Of a stretch of DNA of 64,000 bases, positions 10,501 through 19,000 are shown piece after piece. The stretch lies in NCBI GenBank assembly GCA_030248225.1, contig JASANE010018708.1, forward strand, positions 50,982-114,981. Direction: 5' to 3'. Below the pieces are notes generated by a model, which saw only the letters and a program-made list of their open reading frames with translations, ran no database searches and had not been told where the DNA came from. Both the position numbers and the translations under genes were made by a program. This stretch comes from Trileptium ribeirensis (Eukaryota > Nematoda > Enoplea > Enoplida > Thoracostomopsidae). Numbering within the stretch: the stretch's first letter is position 1; every line of letters starts with the position of its first letter.

Positions 10501-13500
10501 AGCAGAGGATCGCGACTTAGGATGTCCTTAAGCCGGTCAAATGCTTCCTGGCAAGCCACAGTCCATTCGAAAGATGCGTCTTTGCGTCGTAGCCGGTTAA
10601 GCGGTTCCGCGATGTCTGAGAAGTTCGGTATAAATTTGCTATAATACGTCACGATCCCGAGAAAACTCTGGAGATGCTTCAGTGCTTCCGGTCGTCGAAA
10701 CTGTTGAATAGCCAGTGTTTTCTCGGGGTCCGGCCGAATGCCTTCTGTACTAACGATGTGCCCAAGGTATTTCAGCGACCTCTGCCCGAATTGACATTTC
10801 TTCGGTTTGAGGCGGAGGTTAGCCTGCCGGAATCGGTCGAATACCTCGGCCAAATCAGCGAGATGTCGGTCGAACGACGGCGAAAATACCAAGATGTCGT
10901 CGATATATATTAAGCATTTCTCCCACTCTAGACCTGCTAACGCTAGTGCCATGCACCGTTGGAATGCGCCAGGTGAGGAATTCAGGCCGAACGGAAGCAC
11001 GTTATACTCGAATTGGCCATGGACGGTTACAAAGGCCGTCTTTTGTTTCGTAGCTGGGTCCAGTTCGACTTGCCAAAATCCTTTATTTAGGTCGAGACTG
11101 GACATAAATTTGGTATTCTTTAACGTGGCCAATATGTCGTCGATTCGGGGGAGAGGGTATGCGTCCTGTTCGACGACGGCATTTACCTTGCGGAAGTCAA
11201 CACAAAGTCGCAGTGACCCGTCACTTTTGTTCACATAAACTATTGGGGAGCCCCACGGCGAATCCGATGGCTGTATCACTCCGGCGGCTATCATATCGTC
11301 AATCTCTTTGCGAAGTGGCTCGCGAAGAGCATGTGGCAGCCGGTGAGGTATCTGTTTGATGGGTCGGGCGTCGCCCGTTTGTATCGTGTGTGGCGCTAAG
11401 GTACACCGACCCAAATCAAAATCATCGGTGCTGAAGACGTCTGCGTTACCCGCAATGACATTCCGGAGTTGTTTCTGTTGCGGAGCTGTCAGAGTTGAAT
11501 TAGCTAGCTGGATTTTCTCAAGAACAAGCCTAGCCCGTTCATGATTCATGTTTCGGCGGTCTGCGTTGACTCTCTGCAGAACCATAGTCGGCTCTTGACG
11601 CATGTTGTTCAACCGTCCAACCGGCTGACTTTGGACGTAACTCAACAGTTCCTGGCCTCGCGTAGTAATATACTTAACTTGCTCTAAGTTGATATGCTCT
11701 AAATATCCTATCAGTTGTCCCGCATGTAAGCAAACCGGCTGGTCAGTGAAGTTGACGGCGGCCACTGGAACCGTCGGTCGCCCCGTCATCACAAGGGCAT
11801 TGGATAGCACTGGGTTCATGAGCGTCGATAGTGGTGTGAACACAGCCGAACCGGCATGTGTGACGTCCGTTTCAGGCACTGCGTTGAAGAAGGTTTCCGT
11901 GTTCGGCGGTATGGTCATCCGCGTGCGACTCACCACCGCGACCAGGCTCGGGAAACCGCCAGGTGGCGCTGCGAACGGTATTCGGTAAACTTCTTCGGTG
12001 GAGAAGTCGGAAATATCCAGACAGCGATGTAAGAAGTCTATGCTGAACTTGGACATAGATGACATAAAGTCCGTGCCGAGGATGAGTTGGTATGGTGGAT
12101 CCGGTACGACGCGTAGAGTGCACTTCGAAGTAAGCGGCCCGAGGGCTACCCTCGCAGCTGCAACTCCAGAAGTGGCTAATTCCTGCATGGAGGCAGTGAT
12201 TATCCGCGGTCGTTGCTCCTGACGGATGTCTAAATTAGCTTTTCGCGCTGCAACGAGTGAAATCACCGAGACGTCGGCACCGGTGTCCAACAACGTTAGC
12301 ACGGGGACTGAGTTTACTTTAGCATTGACCACAAGTGGCGAGACCGTTGCTGCCAGAGTATTCATTTGCTTAGCTGCCTTTGCTTTTGAAGTACAAGGAT
12401 CGTCGCCAGGAAACCTCAGCTCTTTGATCGGCGTGCGGTCACGACGAGGTACGCCGCTGTAGTATCGTGGATCCCGGTCTAAAACAACGTGTGGGGATCG
12501 CTGTGTCAGTCCGGCCGCGGTCCTAGCCTGGTATCGCGTATTATAGGGTGGCGTAATATTAAATGGTTCAATCGGTTCGACTTTAGGCTCCTGATGTGGT
12601 TCAGACGGCATGCTGATCATGAGCGGGTGGCGAACATCAGGGAGGGCTGTCCGTTCCGCGGGACGCCGACGATCGGCAGGCGATGTATAATGTTCCCAGC
12701 TGGAGCGGAGTCGAGAACGACAGTCATAACTTTTGCAGTACCGGTATCCCGCGCAAGCCAATACAACTACAACCGCCATCAGTATGATTATTGCGTATGC
12801 GGGAACGCGCGAGCCAGCGGTGATTGGCAACGTGAAAGTCTTCGTAAGCTGCCCACTCACCAGTTGCTGTACGTGAAGATTAGCTGCTTTGGCCTCGTTC
12901 AATGAGGTCCAGGTGAGTGGCTTGAACGAGATGTCCGGGGGCGCGGTAATATTTAGTTTTGCAGCTAGGGTAACAGAGAAGTAGCTCGGTTCCAATGTAC
13001 TAGTGAGCATAATATCGCCAACAACCAAATGCGTGTAATTTCGGTGTGCAAACCACATTACTCCATTTCCTGGCACTGGTATCCGTTCTCCCTGACTAAC
13101 ATGGCTCAGGACCTTTCGATTGGAACGGATTATATGAGTTGCACGAGTGCGGAAGAGCACTCCCGCTATCGTGGACAGAACCCGAGTTTTGTCTGTCATT
13201 GGTCCAACGAGCATATGGTCTTTACAATAGTCGCGTATGTGTCCGGCCGCAGAGTCACCGAGGATCGCCCACTCCAGGCATTGGGTCCGGGCGTCTACAG
13301 ACAGTGCGTCATGCGAACAATAAGCTAGCCCGGGCTTAGCCACGCAAGCTTCCATGTTTAACACTTCGTACCGTGAATGATCCAGTTTAGCCACGTGGAG
13401 CGGTAAAGGTAGTTTAAATTGAGTGTCCGCCGTCGGGTGATTCCACCCCACGTTGTAGATCCGAAAAAACGGTCTCACGTCCGATTCCCGCGCGAGTGGA

Positions 13501-16040
13501 ATCTCGAGAATAAAAGCGAACTTGAGCCGTCGTAAATCAGCATGCACGGGGTAAACCTTTCCAAATTGATACGCCAACCCCGGTTCGCGATTCAAAAGCG
13601 AGGCCGTGATCAGTGGGTCCTGTTGAAAGAGCTTCCGCAGCATTACCACGTCGATAACGGCGGGATCGAGTCGACCATGCACCATGGAATCCATGACGGT
13701 GCGCACCGCAGTACGTAGGTTGGTACTAAAGATGTGGCCAATAAGACTCTGGTGCACATGGGCGGCATACTTACGGTCGTTGCACCGCACTTGTTCGATC
13801 ATTGACGTCACCTCCTGCATCCCGTGGTGCAGGAACGTATACAGTTCCTCGTTAGCGACGGTCAGCTTGTGAATCGCCTTTGCGTTCATAATCATGTCCT
13901 GGTGAGAATTCTCTACGGCATTAGCAAGAGCATCGACCTTGTCGTCTAGGCCATGAATGTGTGCAGAATTGTACAGAGACATTCCCGTCCCGAACAGTCC
14001 GGTTAATCCACCCAACGCCGCTGCTGCTGCGAGCAGGGCAAAACGCTTAGGCCGGGTCCCCTGGCCCTGATCGCAGAAGTGCTGGTTCTGTTGACAAAAC
14101 GTTTGCATCAGAGTAGCGTAATAGCCCGTGTCTAAAATGCCGTTGTACGCATCGAACATTTCTGTTTGTAGCGCGTCAACCAGGCTGCGCAGCTGCGGGT
14201 AGGCCTCGCAAGTGGCGTTAAAGCAGCAGTCGGCTCTGCACTGTCCATCTGGTGAGAATGGTGGGCAGAAAGAGTTGTTTTCTGCCATGACTAAATCGCG
14301 CCAATTGTTGAGCGACAGCTGCAGAATGACAGGCAGATGCGTCGTTCTCAGGGCTGATATCACGAGCCCTTGCGGCTCCACGAGTACTCCGAAATCCCTG
14401 CTAACGAACGAACCGAGACGCGCCGCTTGACTGCTAAAAGGCGATGCGATGGCGATAGGGAACGTTCCGAATGCGAACAGGGCTAGAAGCGCGACTAGCA
14501 ATAAGTTACCTGAGCCGTAGTGAGCGAAGACGGATCGTCGTGCGTTGGTTAGACCAACCGCTGCAACAGTATAGTTTGTTTCTCTTCCATTCGTTTTCGG
14601 ATAGCGGGCGCGCTGACCGTGATCTTCAGCCTGGTCTGGCGTTGACAGTTCTGGAGTAGGGCTACCCGCCTCCAGACCGTTTTCGCCATGTGCGGTCTCC
14701 TCACGGTTACGTTCCGATGCCTCAAGTGGCTCGGTGACCCTCAGGCGCTTTTCAGGCAAGTCCAATATCTCGTAGTCGTCGATTGAATCTTCATCCGACT
14801 CCGTGTCAATTTCAAGATCGTGGCATAATTCACGTTCGGTTTCTCGGCGGCTGCGCCGGGTCAGTATTCGAAATAAAGCACGCAGACGCGCGTTAAGAAG
14901 TGTCCTAGCCGAGCTTCTAACACAAACTCCAGACTTTGTAGCCATCCTGGCTAGCACTTCATCGGAAGGCTTACTTCTTTCGGCTCTGAGGCTAGCTATG
15001 GTGACAACAGTACGGTTCACAAACTCGGGCAACTGCAATGCAAGTAGATGAAATTGCAGTAATGCGGCGCTAAGACTTTCCTTTTGTCGGCTATCAGTGA
15101 CCAGCACGTCTTCGTTGGAGAGTTCAGCATCCGGCGTCAAAGCGAAGACTTCGGTTCGCAGGCCTTGCAGGGCGTTCCACATTCCTCTGGGCGTCTTGTA
15201 CCAACATCGCGACGTACACGCATCGTGGAGCCGAGTCCATACTTCAGTGCATGCCATGCCCGATTGGCGCTCTTCGGCCAACATATCGCTGTAGACATCC
15301 CGCAGTGTTTCATTGCTCGTAACGCGGGACGTGATGGCAAGCAGCACTTCGCAAGCCGACAGTTTGGGCATCGACGGATACGCATGGTCTTCCGTGAAGA
15401 TGAACGGTGTGACACTACGCAGCGCATGGCGTATGCTACTTGCTTCCTCTCTTTCGCGTTTCGTTTCGGCCGTGCATTCCCGGTCCTTGAAATAGTGCAA
15501 TTGCCGTTGCAGCTCGGCGAGCACACTGTGGGTACGGCGGACGGTCAACCAAAGAGGCTGATTAGCCAAAGCTTGTGCTTCCATTCCGTATCGATCAAAA
15601 GGTGTCTCCATGCATGATTTGTCCGACGCTTCTTCGCCCTCGTTGCTGACAGGGTAGGACAATTGATCACTGCTGACATGTGGTCCTAAACACACGGCCA
15701 AGTATTGTCCCTGGCGAGTTTCTCCTGGTAGAACGTTATTCGTGCTGAATAGTTCCGAGGGCCCTTCAAGGCGCAAGAGCTGGTCTGCATCCAGTCGCCG
15801 AATAAATATTTCAAGATAGCCGTTATAGTCAACTGTGCCCTCTGAACGGAGAATAGTCAAATCCTTCTCGCTTTGCTCAGACGCTGGATCCTGGTCGCGT
15901 GGAGTGACTTGGTCGACAGGTGTCGGGTCGAGCGAGCTCGAAACGGGGCTACCCCTTTCCGAACAGGCTGCGATCCCATTCAATTCGTGAGCTTCCGCTG
16001 GATCTATGACCGTAGTATTAATTTCCGGTATGTTTGCTCC
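7524..16040 (-). CDS. pol: ORF2: X'-Env-protease-RT-RNase H-integrase polyprotein
   Basis: 2838 codons are open after the ORF1 TAG. A TTG at 15983 is residue 1 for numbering; the first ATG codon is residue 125, inside a domain, so this frame has no sensible start and is probably reached by TAG readthrough. Order: X' domain 52-380; acidic linker; signal/TM segment 492-514; Env ectodomain to ~1060 with furin site RPKR (644-647), fusion peptide and heptad region; TM anchor 1061-1083; aspartic protease with DTG (1233-1235) and ILGTD (1301-1305); RT with YIDD (1693-1696); RNase H with D1842, E1881/E1883 and D1908; integrase zinc domain H2185-H2192-C2222-C2225; catalytic D2255, D2315, E2351 (D-35-E); GPY/F at 2492; then a 250-aa basic Ser/Pro-rich tail ending at TGA 7524..7526. 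All catalytic residues are present and no frameshift was seen. Two membrane segments around Env would leave X' and Pol on the cytosolic side. Confidence 0.95.
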   Translation of the reverse strand, partial: GANIPEINTTVIDPAEAHELNGIAACSERGSPVSSSLDPTPVDQVTPRDQDPASEQSEKDLTILRSEGTVDYNGYLEIFIRRLDADQLLRLEGPSELFSTNNVLPGETRQGQYLAVCLGPHVSSDQLSYPVSNEGEEASDKSCMETPFDRYGMEAQALANQPLWLTVRRTHSVLAELQRQLHYFKDRECTAETKREREEASSIRHALRSVTPFIFTEDHAYPSMPKLSACEVLLAITSRVTSNETLRDVYSDMLAEERQSGMACTEVWTRLHDACTSRCWYKTPRGMWNALQGLRTEVFALTPDAELSNEDVLVTDSRQKESLSAALLQFHLLALQLPEFVNRTVVTIASLRAERSKPSDEVLARMATKSGVCVRSSARTLLNARLRALFRILTRRSRRETERELCHDLEIDTESDEDSIDDYEILDLPEKRLRVTEPLEASERNREETAHGENGLEAGSPTPELSTPDQAEDHGQRARYPKTNGRETNYTVAAVGLTNARRSVFAHYGSGNLLLVALLALFAFGTFPIAIASPFSSQAARLGSFVSRDFGVLVEPQGLVISALRTTHLPVILQLSLNNWRDLVMAENNSFCPPFSPDGQCRADCCFNATCEAYPQLRSLVDALQTEMFDAYNGILDTGYYATLMQTFCQQNQHFCDQGQGTRPKRFALLAAAAALGGLTGLFGTGMSLYNSAHIHGLDDKVDALANAVENSHQDMIMNAKAIHKLTVANEELYTFLHHGMQEVTSMIEQVRCNDRKYAAHVHQSLIGHIFSTNLRTAVRTVMDSMVHGRLDPAVIDVVMLRKLFQQDPLITASLLNREPGLAYQFGKVYPVHADLRRLKFAFILEIPLARESDVRPFFRIYNVGWNHPTADTQFKLPLPLHVAKLDHSRYEVLNMEACVAKPGLAYCSHDALSVDARTQCLEWAILGDSAAGHIRDYCKDHMLVGPMTDKTRVLSTIAGVLFRTRATHIIRSNRKVLSHVSQGERIPVPGNGVMWFAHRNYTHLVVGDIMLTSTLEPSYFSVTLAAKLNITAPPDISFKPLTWTSLNEAKAANLHVQQLVSGQLTKTFTLPITAGSRVPAYAIIILMAVVVVLACAGYRYCKSYDCRSRLRSSWEHYTSPADRRRPAERTALPDVRHPLMISMPSEPHQEPKVEPIEPFNITPPYNTRYQARTAAGLTQRSPHVVLDRDPRYYSGVPRRDRTPIKELRFPGDDPCTSKAKAAKQMNTLAATVSPLVVNAKVNSVPVLTLLDTGADVSVISLVAARKANLDIRQEQRPRIITASMQELATSGVAAARVALGPLTSKCTLRVVPDPPYQLILGTDFMSSMSKFSIDFLHRCLDISDFSTEEVYRIPFAAPPGGFPSLVAVVSRTRMTIPPNTETFFNAVPETDVTHAGSAVFTPLSTLMNPVLSNALVMTGRPTVPVAAVNFTDQPVCLHAGQLIGYLEHINLEQVKYITTRGQELLSYVQSQPVGRLNNMRQEPTMVLQRVNADRRNMNHERARLVLEKIQLANSTLTAPQQKQLRNVIAGNADVFSTDDFDLGRCTLAPHTIQTGDARPIKQIPHRLPHALREPLRKEIDDMIAAGVIQPSDSPWGSPIVYVNKSDGSLRLCVDFRKVNAVVEQDAYPLPRIDDILATLKNTKFMSSLDLNKGFWQVELDPATKQKTAFVTVHGQFEYNVLPFGLNSSPGAFQRCMALALAGLEWEKCLIYIDDILVFSPSFDRHLADLAEVFDRFRQANLRLKPKKCQFGQRSLKYLGHIVSTEGIRPDPEKTLAIQQFRRPEALKHLQSFLGIVTYYSKFIPNFSDIAEPLNRLRRKDASFEWTVACQEAFDRLKDILSRDPLLIYPDFGVPFIVQTDASGFAMGAVLSQKTDGGIKPIAYASKALLSYQRRYPPIEAEALAIRWAVLYFKHYLYGHKFVVETDHKPLKQLFAKPPKNSRIAQWSNELLVEFGSFEIVYRPGKANGNADALSRDPRHEPHSDEASEEVPLEERRKDMRMVNAIVGQNRKTPSKQRASPNLFTDRPVQQPTTSKEAGGGDEADQGSGHSISSDSSISDAQPQRKGHVPHWKRRFGRRPFDVEDEPNALMAEQQPLERRRDKLTLEPDIYLAEELNAPELGCDAANLAEEQEKDEYFGPIVHHLRTGVLPEDDKAARRVLLTASQFELNEDEILYKQPCVVADTRPKICVPASLVETILAREHEGVYAGHPGRNRMVAKVAMFYYWPTINRDVSRWIQTCLVCQTSKNPPKKPKAPMGLLPVPTQPMFRVFVDILDVRVTTLSGNRYVVAFIDQFTKFAITFPTSDQKARTVAELFVDGLVNRFGAPKELLSDQGRQFVSALFKSICAIVSTYKREVIAHHPQANGEIERFNRTLLQMLKTSLSANDHLRWDEMLPYVTMAYNAAIHSTTGESPFVLMHGFDPRLPGDMAEKHCLENYSGVSAYRTIVLGWLRRVRQNVRQALRNAQSKQAAQYNKNAKEASYQPGDLVWVYAYNWSPHLSRKLVRRWHGPYRVIEVKAPSMTVQLVGIPDGPILTVHMNRTKKAFPPRVFAVDGPDPLAAIDRTELLRPLKGDEVFRANWEFEEAQRTADAPHYDPDSSEAEPIDALDSPPAHMPASPRSRLPSDSSDGLGDAEPGQPIRPSQIQQQDLLIDDRPLLTHDRSHNTPVGSQLGVQATAAPVSQLTRASEQSKPRGPAQIKTDRVQRIDQQYDKAIDNVLQQALRITSRKPDAKAPANTTKQSVKFRRMPEDSDDSSSGESPPLSPKPRDKTRTRATNRTTPAIKRGTTKKHSITGKGKPARNRPASDDDSPHGTGAGSLTPSQLELRTLKPLPPESD
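8469..9461 (-). other. Integrase domain of ORF2
   Basis: Residues ~2175-2505: a zinc-binding domain of the form H-x6-H-x29-C-x2-C, a D,D-35-E catalytic core containing LSDQGRQF and HHPQANGEIERFNR, and a C-terminal GPY/F module (HGPYRV). Family knowledge: it inserts the cDNA into chromosomes and assigns the element to Ty3/Gypsy. No chromodomain was recognised in the tail after it. Confidence 0.92.
10104..11366 (-). other. Reverse transcriptase and RNase H domains of ORF2
   Basis: Residues ~1540-1745 hold the RT blocks: LCVDFRKVNAV, SLDLNKGFWQVEL, FGLNSSPGAFQRCM and YIDDILVF. RNase H (~1835-1960) follows with TDASG, EAEALA and ETDHKPL, ending DALSR. The arrangement is textbook Ty3/Gypsy, with no missing metal-binding residues. 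Confidence 0.95.
12024..12371 (-). other. Retroviral-type aspartic protease domain of ORF2
   Basis: Residues ~1205-1320: active-site LLDTGADVSVIS, the flap-region glycine TSG, and the second-half motif LILGTDFM. It lies directly after the Env cytoplasmic tail and before RT, so it must cut Env away from Pol as well as process Gag, if the polyprotein model is right. Confidence 0.9.
12699..14546 (-). other. env: Env-like class I fusion glycoprotein embedded in the polyprotein
   Basis: Residues ~480-1095 of ORF2. A hydrophobic signal/TM segment (492-514, ending AIAS) is followed by a Cys-rich region (C573, C582, C586, C587, C592, C630, C637), a furin-like site RPKR at 644-647, an Ala/Gly-rich hydrophobic fusion-peptide-like stretch (648-672), a heptad-like helical region (~678-735), a long ectodomain with sequons N569, N589, N982 and N1011, and a TM anchor at 1061-1083 followed by Cys and basic residues. 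The layout is like errantivirus Env and baculovirus F proteins; which lineage it comes from I cannot decide. Its position before protease, in frame with pol, is what is odd. Confidence 0.85.
14844..15830 (-). other. X' domain, second copy of the unknown domain
   Basis: Residues ~52-380 of ORF2. Diverged paralogue of the end of ORF1: shared blocks include YNxYLE, LEGPxELF, PGExxxGQY, the KLSACEVLLA block, SRVT, HDxCxxxCW, GxWNA and FxLTP. The Cys pair in HDxCxxxCW and the Cys of SACEV are kept in both. I recognise no family. It sits between the TAG and the Env signal segment, so it would be cytosolic. Confidence 0.8.
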
Positions 16041-16060
16041 CTATGTTCCATACGCTCCGA
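16038..16060 (-). promoter_or_regulatory. In-frame TAG between gag and env-pol: readthrough candidate
   Basis: The junction reads GGA ACA TAG GGA GCA AAC ATA. The frame continues open for 2838 codons with no ATG in the first 143. TAG followed by GGA is the same stop and next codon used at the gammaretrovirus gag-pol readthrough site. A GC-rich small hairpin (GGGGTAGCCCC) lies ~85 nt downstream; no pseudoknot was modelled. A splice-fed ORF2 is possible, but no good acceptor was seen here. Confidence 0.6.
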
Positions 16061-19000
16061 GATTGCTAGTTGAGTCGTCCAGTGAGGAGTCAGTACCGGT
16101 GCAGGAGTTACTCAGTTCCGCACGTTCTGCAGCCGGCTGCGCACGAAGCGTCAAGGTTCTAGTCAAGTAGACTAGGCGGTGGGCAAGCGACGTCTTTGCT
16201 TCTTCACCGAGGTACAACCCCGTGTTGTCAAGCAGTGATGATAGCTGCTCGTCGAAAGGTTCGCATTCAGTGTGCACATTCGCTGGCGATGTGATCAGTT
16301 CCGTGATGAGTTTCGGCAGGTGTAGCGCAATCCTGTGAAATTGGAATAGGGCACACCGGACGTTGTCTGGCTGCCGGCTAGTAGTGATCAACACTTCGTC
16401 ATGGTCTAGGTCACCCTGCGGTGTCAATGAGAAGACCGCATTTCGGAAGCCCAGCCGGGCATTCCACGTACCGTGCGGCGATCGGAGCCAACATTCGTCC
16501 GAGCATTCATCGTGTGGCTGCGCCCATGCTTGCATGCACAGCGGACCCAGACTATATTCTTCTCGGCGCACGTCCTGATAGACTTCCCGTAATGGCTTAC
16601 GATCCGTGACGCGGGAAGTGAGAGCGAGCAGCACCTCACACGCTGACAGTTTGCGAATTGACGGCCGAGGTCGGGCCTGGGTGAAATCGAATGGTGTGAC
16701 ACACCGTAGGGTGTGATAAACGTTAGCTATTTCCATCCGCTCGTGGTCATCAAAAGCCGAGTCCAGTCTTTGTCTAAAATGCGCGATCTGCCGTGATAAT
16801 TCTAGTAGGACACTGCGTAGGCGCCTGAACGTTAGCCACGACGGTTCGTTAGCCAGCTGTACGGCGTCCGCCTCGCGTCGCTGCGTCACGGCTCCATTTG
16901 GCATATCACTCGTACCAATTTCGCGGTCATTACCGGTGGGGTCCACAGGATGCGGCAATGTATCATAGTCGACCTCAGGTAGTAGGCATATGGCAACATA
17001 TTGACCCAACGCTGGTTCGCCCGGGAAGATTTCATCCGTGGTAAAAAGTTCTCGTGGACCCTCGAGTTCCTGCATCTCGTTAGCCGTGGGTTGCCTAATA
17101 TAGGCTTCCAAATAGGAATTGTACACCATGACGCACGTCCGTGCTGCTTGGGTGAGTTTATCCTGGTTCGCGTTTGTCCCTGAAGAAGTAGGTTCACTTT
17201 CGTCCATATCGTCGTTTGGACTGGCTACGTTCAGCAGGTCGTCCACTGGTTCTCCGACCAGTGCTCCGTTTCGCGTCAAATTTTCGGTCTCACTTGCAAA
17301 AGCGGTAGGTCCATTAGTAACACTATGTTGTAACCATGTCGAAATACCAAGTTTTCCGCTGGGTAAAGTACACGTGACACACACTCCCTTACGATTACAT
17401 CCGTTTCCGCGACACACGTTCATTATTCGGTACATGTTAGGACGAGTTTGGCTAGCTGAAGGTCCCAGACTTGAGTCAGAAATGTCCGAAGACCGCGATC
17501 CCGTCGACTTCATGGTAGGCAAGACTCGCGTTGCTACCGCCGAGGGCAGTCGGTTGATTTTAACGACTTCTTCTGCAGGTGCGTGTTGGGTTGCCCGTGC
17601 GGGACCGAACGACCTAGCTGCGCTCCCCACGCAACCAGTGTCCGGTGCTCCGTCGGGACTTGGGGTGTGCTTTCCGAACGCAAATTTAGCGGCGACGCCT
17701 GCTTCCGGTCTTCCAAACCTTCCCGTTGTCGGGACAGCGGGATACCCGTTGGTAGAGCCGCGCCGGTCCGAAGCCGTTCCACAGGTGTGCGTATTAGGTT
17801 CCACTTCAGGTTCACTGGTCTCCGCTTCATCATCCGTTAAGTCATCACAAGATAAGGAAGACGAGGTCGTTGACAAGCAGCTTTGGCTACCGCGGCCACT
17901 GCCAACTTCCTCGGTCGGATCTTCCGGTGCGCACAGAACTTTGAGGACCGGCACTGTGTCCGGCGAGTCGTCCGTAACTTGATCCGTATTGAAAAGGGCC
18001 GATGTTCCGTGCAAAATCGGCAGACTTTGGGTTTGGAAAACGGGTGACCTCAAAACCGATGCCAGAGGCTGTGGCAGTCGGGTGGCTCTTACACAACTGC
18101 TGGTTTCCGCAATACCCGGCGCTTCACAACTACCGGGCGCAATGGGGCCGAACTTTTCTCGTTCATTTACATTGCCACCACGTTCTCCGCGCGTTGCATT
18201 ACTCCGAGGACCAGTTGATTCCACTTCGGTTAGGTTAGGTTCCGCATCGACACTGGCGGCCTCCGACAGGCCTGCAACCGCATTGGTATTCGTAAGAGCC
18301 AAAATTTTCCTAAATGGAGTGCCAAACTCACTTGGACAAGGGCTGGGATTGCAGCTCCGAACCCTGGCGATAAGACATTCTACCCCGGAGGCAGGGAACT
18401 TTAGCCAGGTGCAGCCGCGCGACCGTTGGACAATCCTCTTGGCGAGCAGTCGAACATGATGTTGAGCCTCGCTCGGCAGCTCGTTGCACGGAGTTATTAT
18501 TTCCATACGCGTCGTCGCACCAGAATCGGTCGCGGGCTGTTGGACGGGCACAGTTGACCAATTGCCGACGACTGGACAACTGCGGACGTGCTGCTGGGAA
18601 GCTGCGCTACAACTTCCAAGGACAAAAGGAGAAGCGGGTTCCACGGAACATGGGGCGAAGGAACCACCATTAAAGGGTCCCATGCCGCTGGCTTTCGTAC
18701 AGGTATCATCGATGGTAGGCCCGTGGGGAGACGATATCACGCGCTCCGAAAAATGTACCTGCCTATTCACCGCACGGGTTAATTCTTCCGCTAAGTTCCA
18801 TACATTTCCGTTGCTAGGCATAGGTTCACACAAGTTGCTAGGTATAAGTTCACACAAGTTGCTAGGTACGCTCGTTGGGCTCCGAGGACTTTTCCGAAGC
18901 AGCACTTGTGGTTCCTTCGTGGTTCCCCAATTTTCCGACCTGGGCCAAAAATCTGGTCCGAGGGCTCGAACAGCGGTGAGGGAGTGGTGATCAGGCACCC

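Noticed and set aside
17119..17982. 287-aa plus-strand ORF antisense to gag
   Set aside because: Mirror of a biased coding frame on the opposite strand; no recognisable domain, while the minus strand holds a conserved paralogous domain here.
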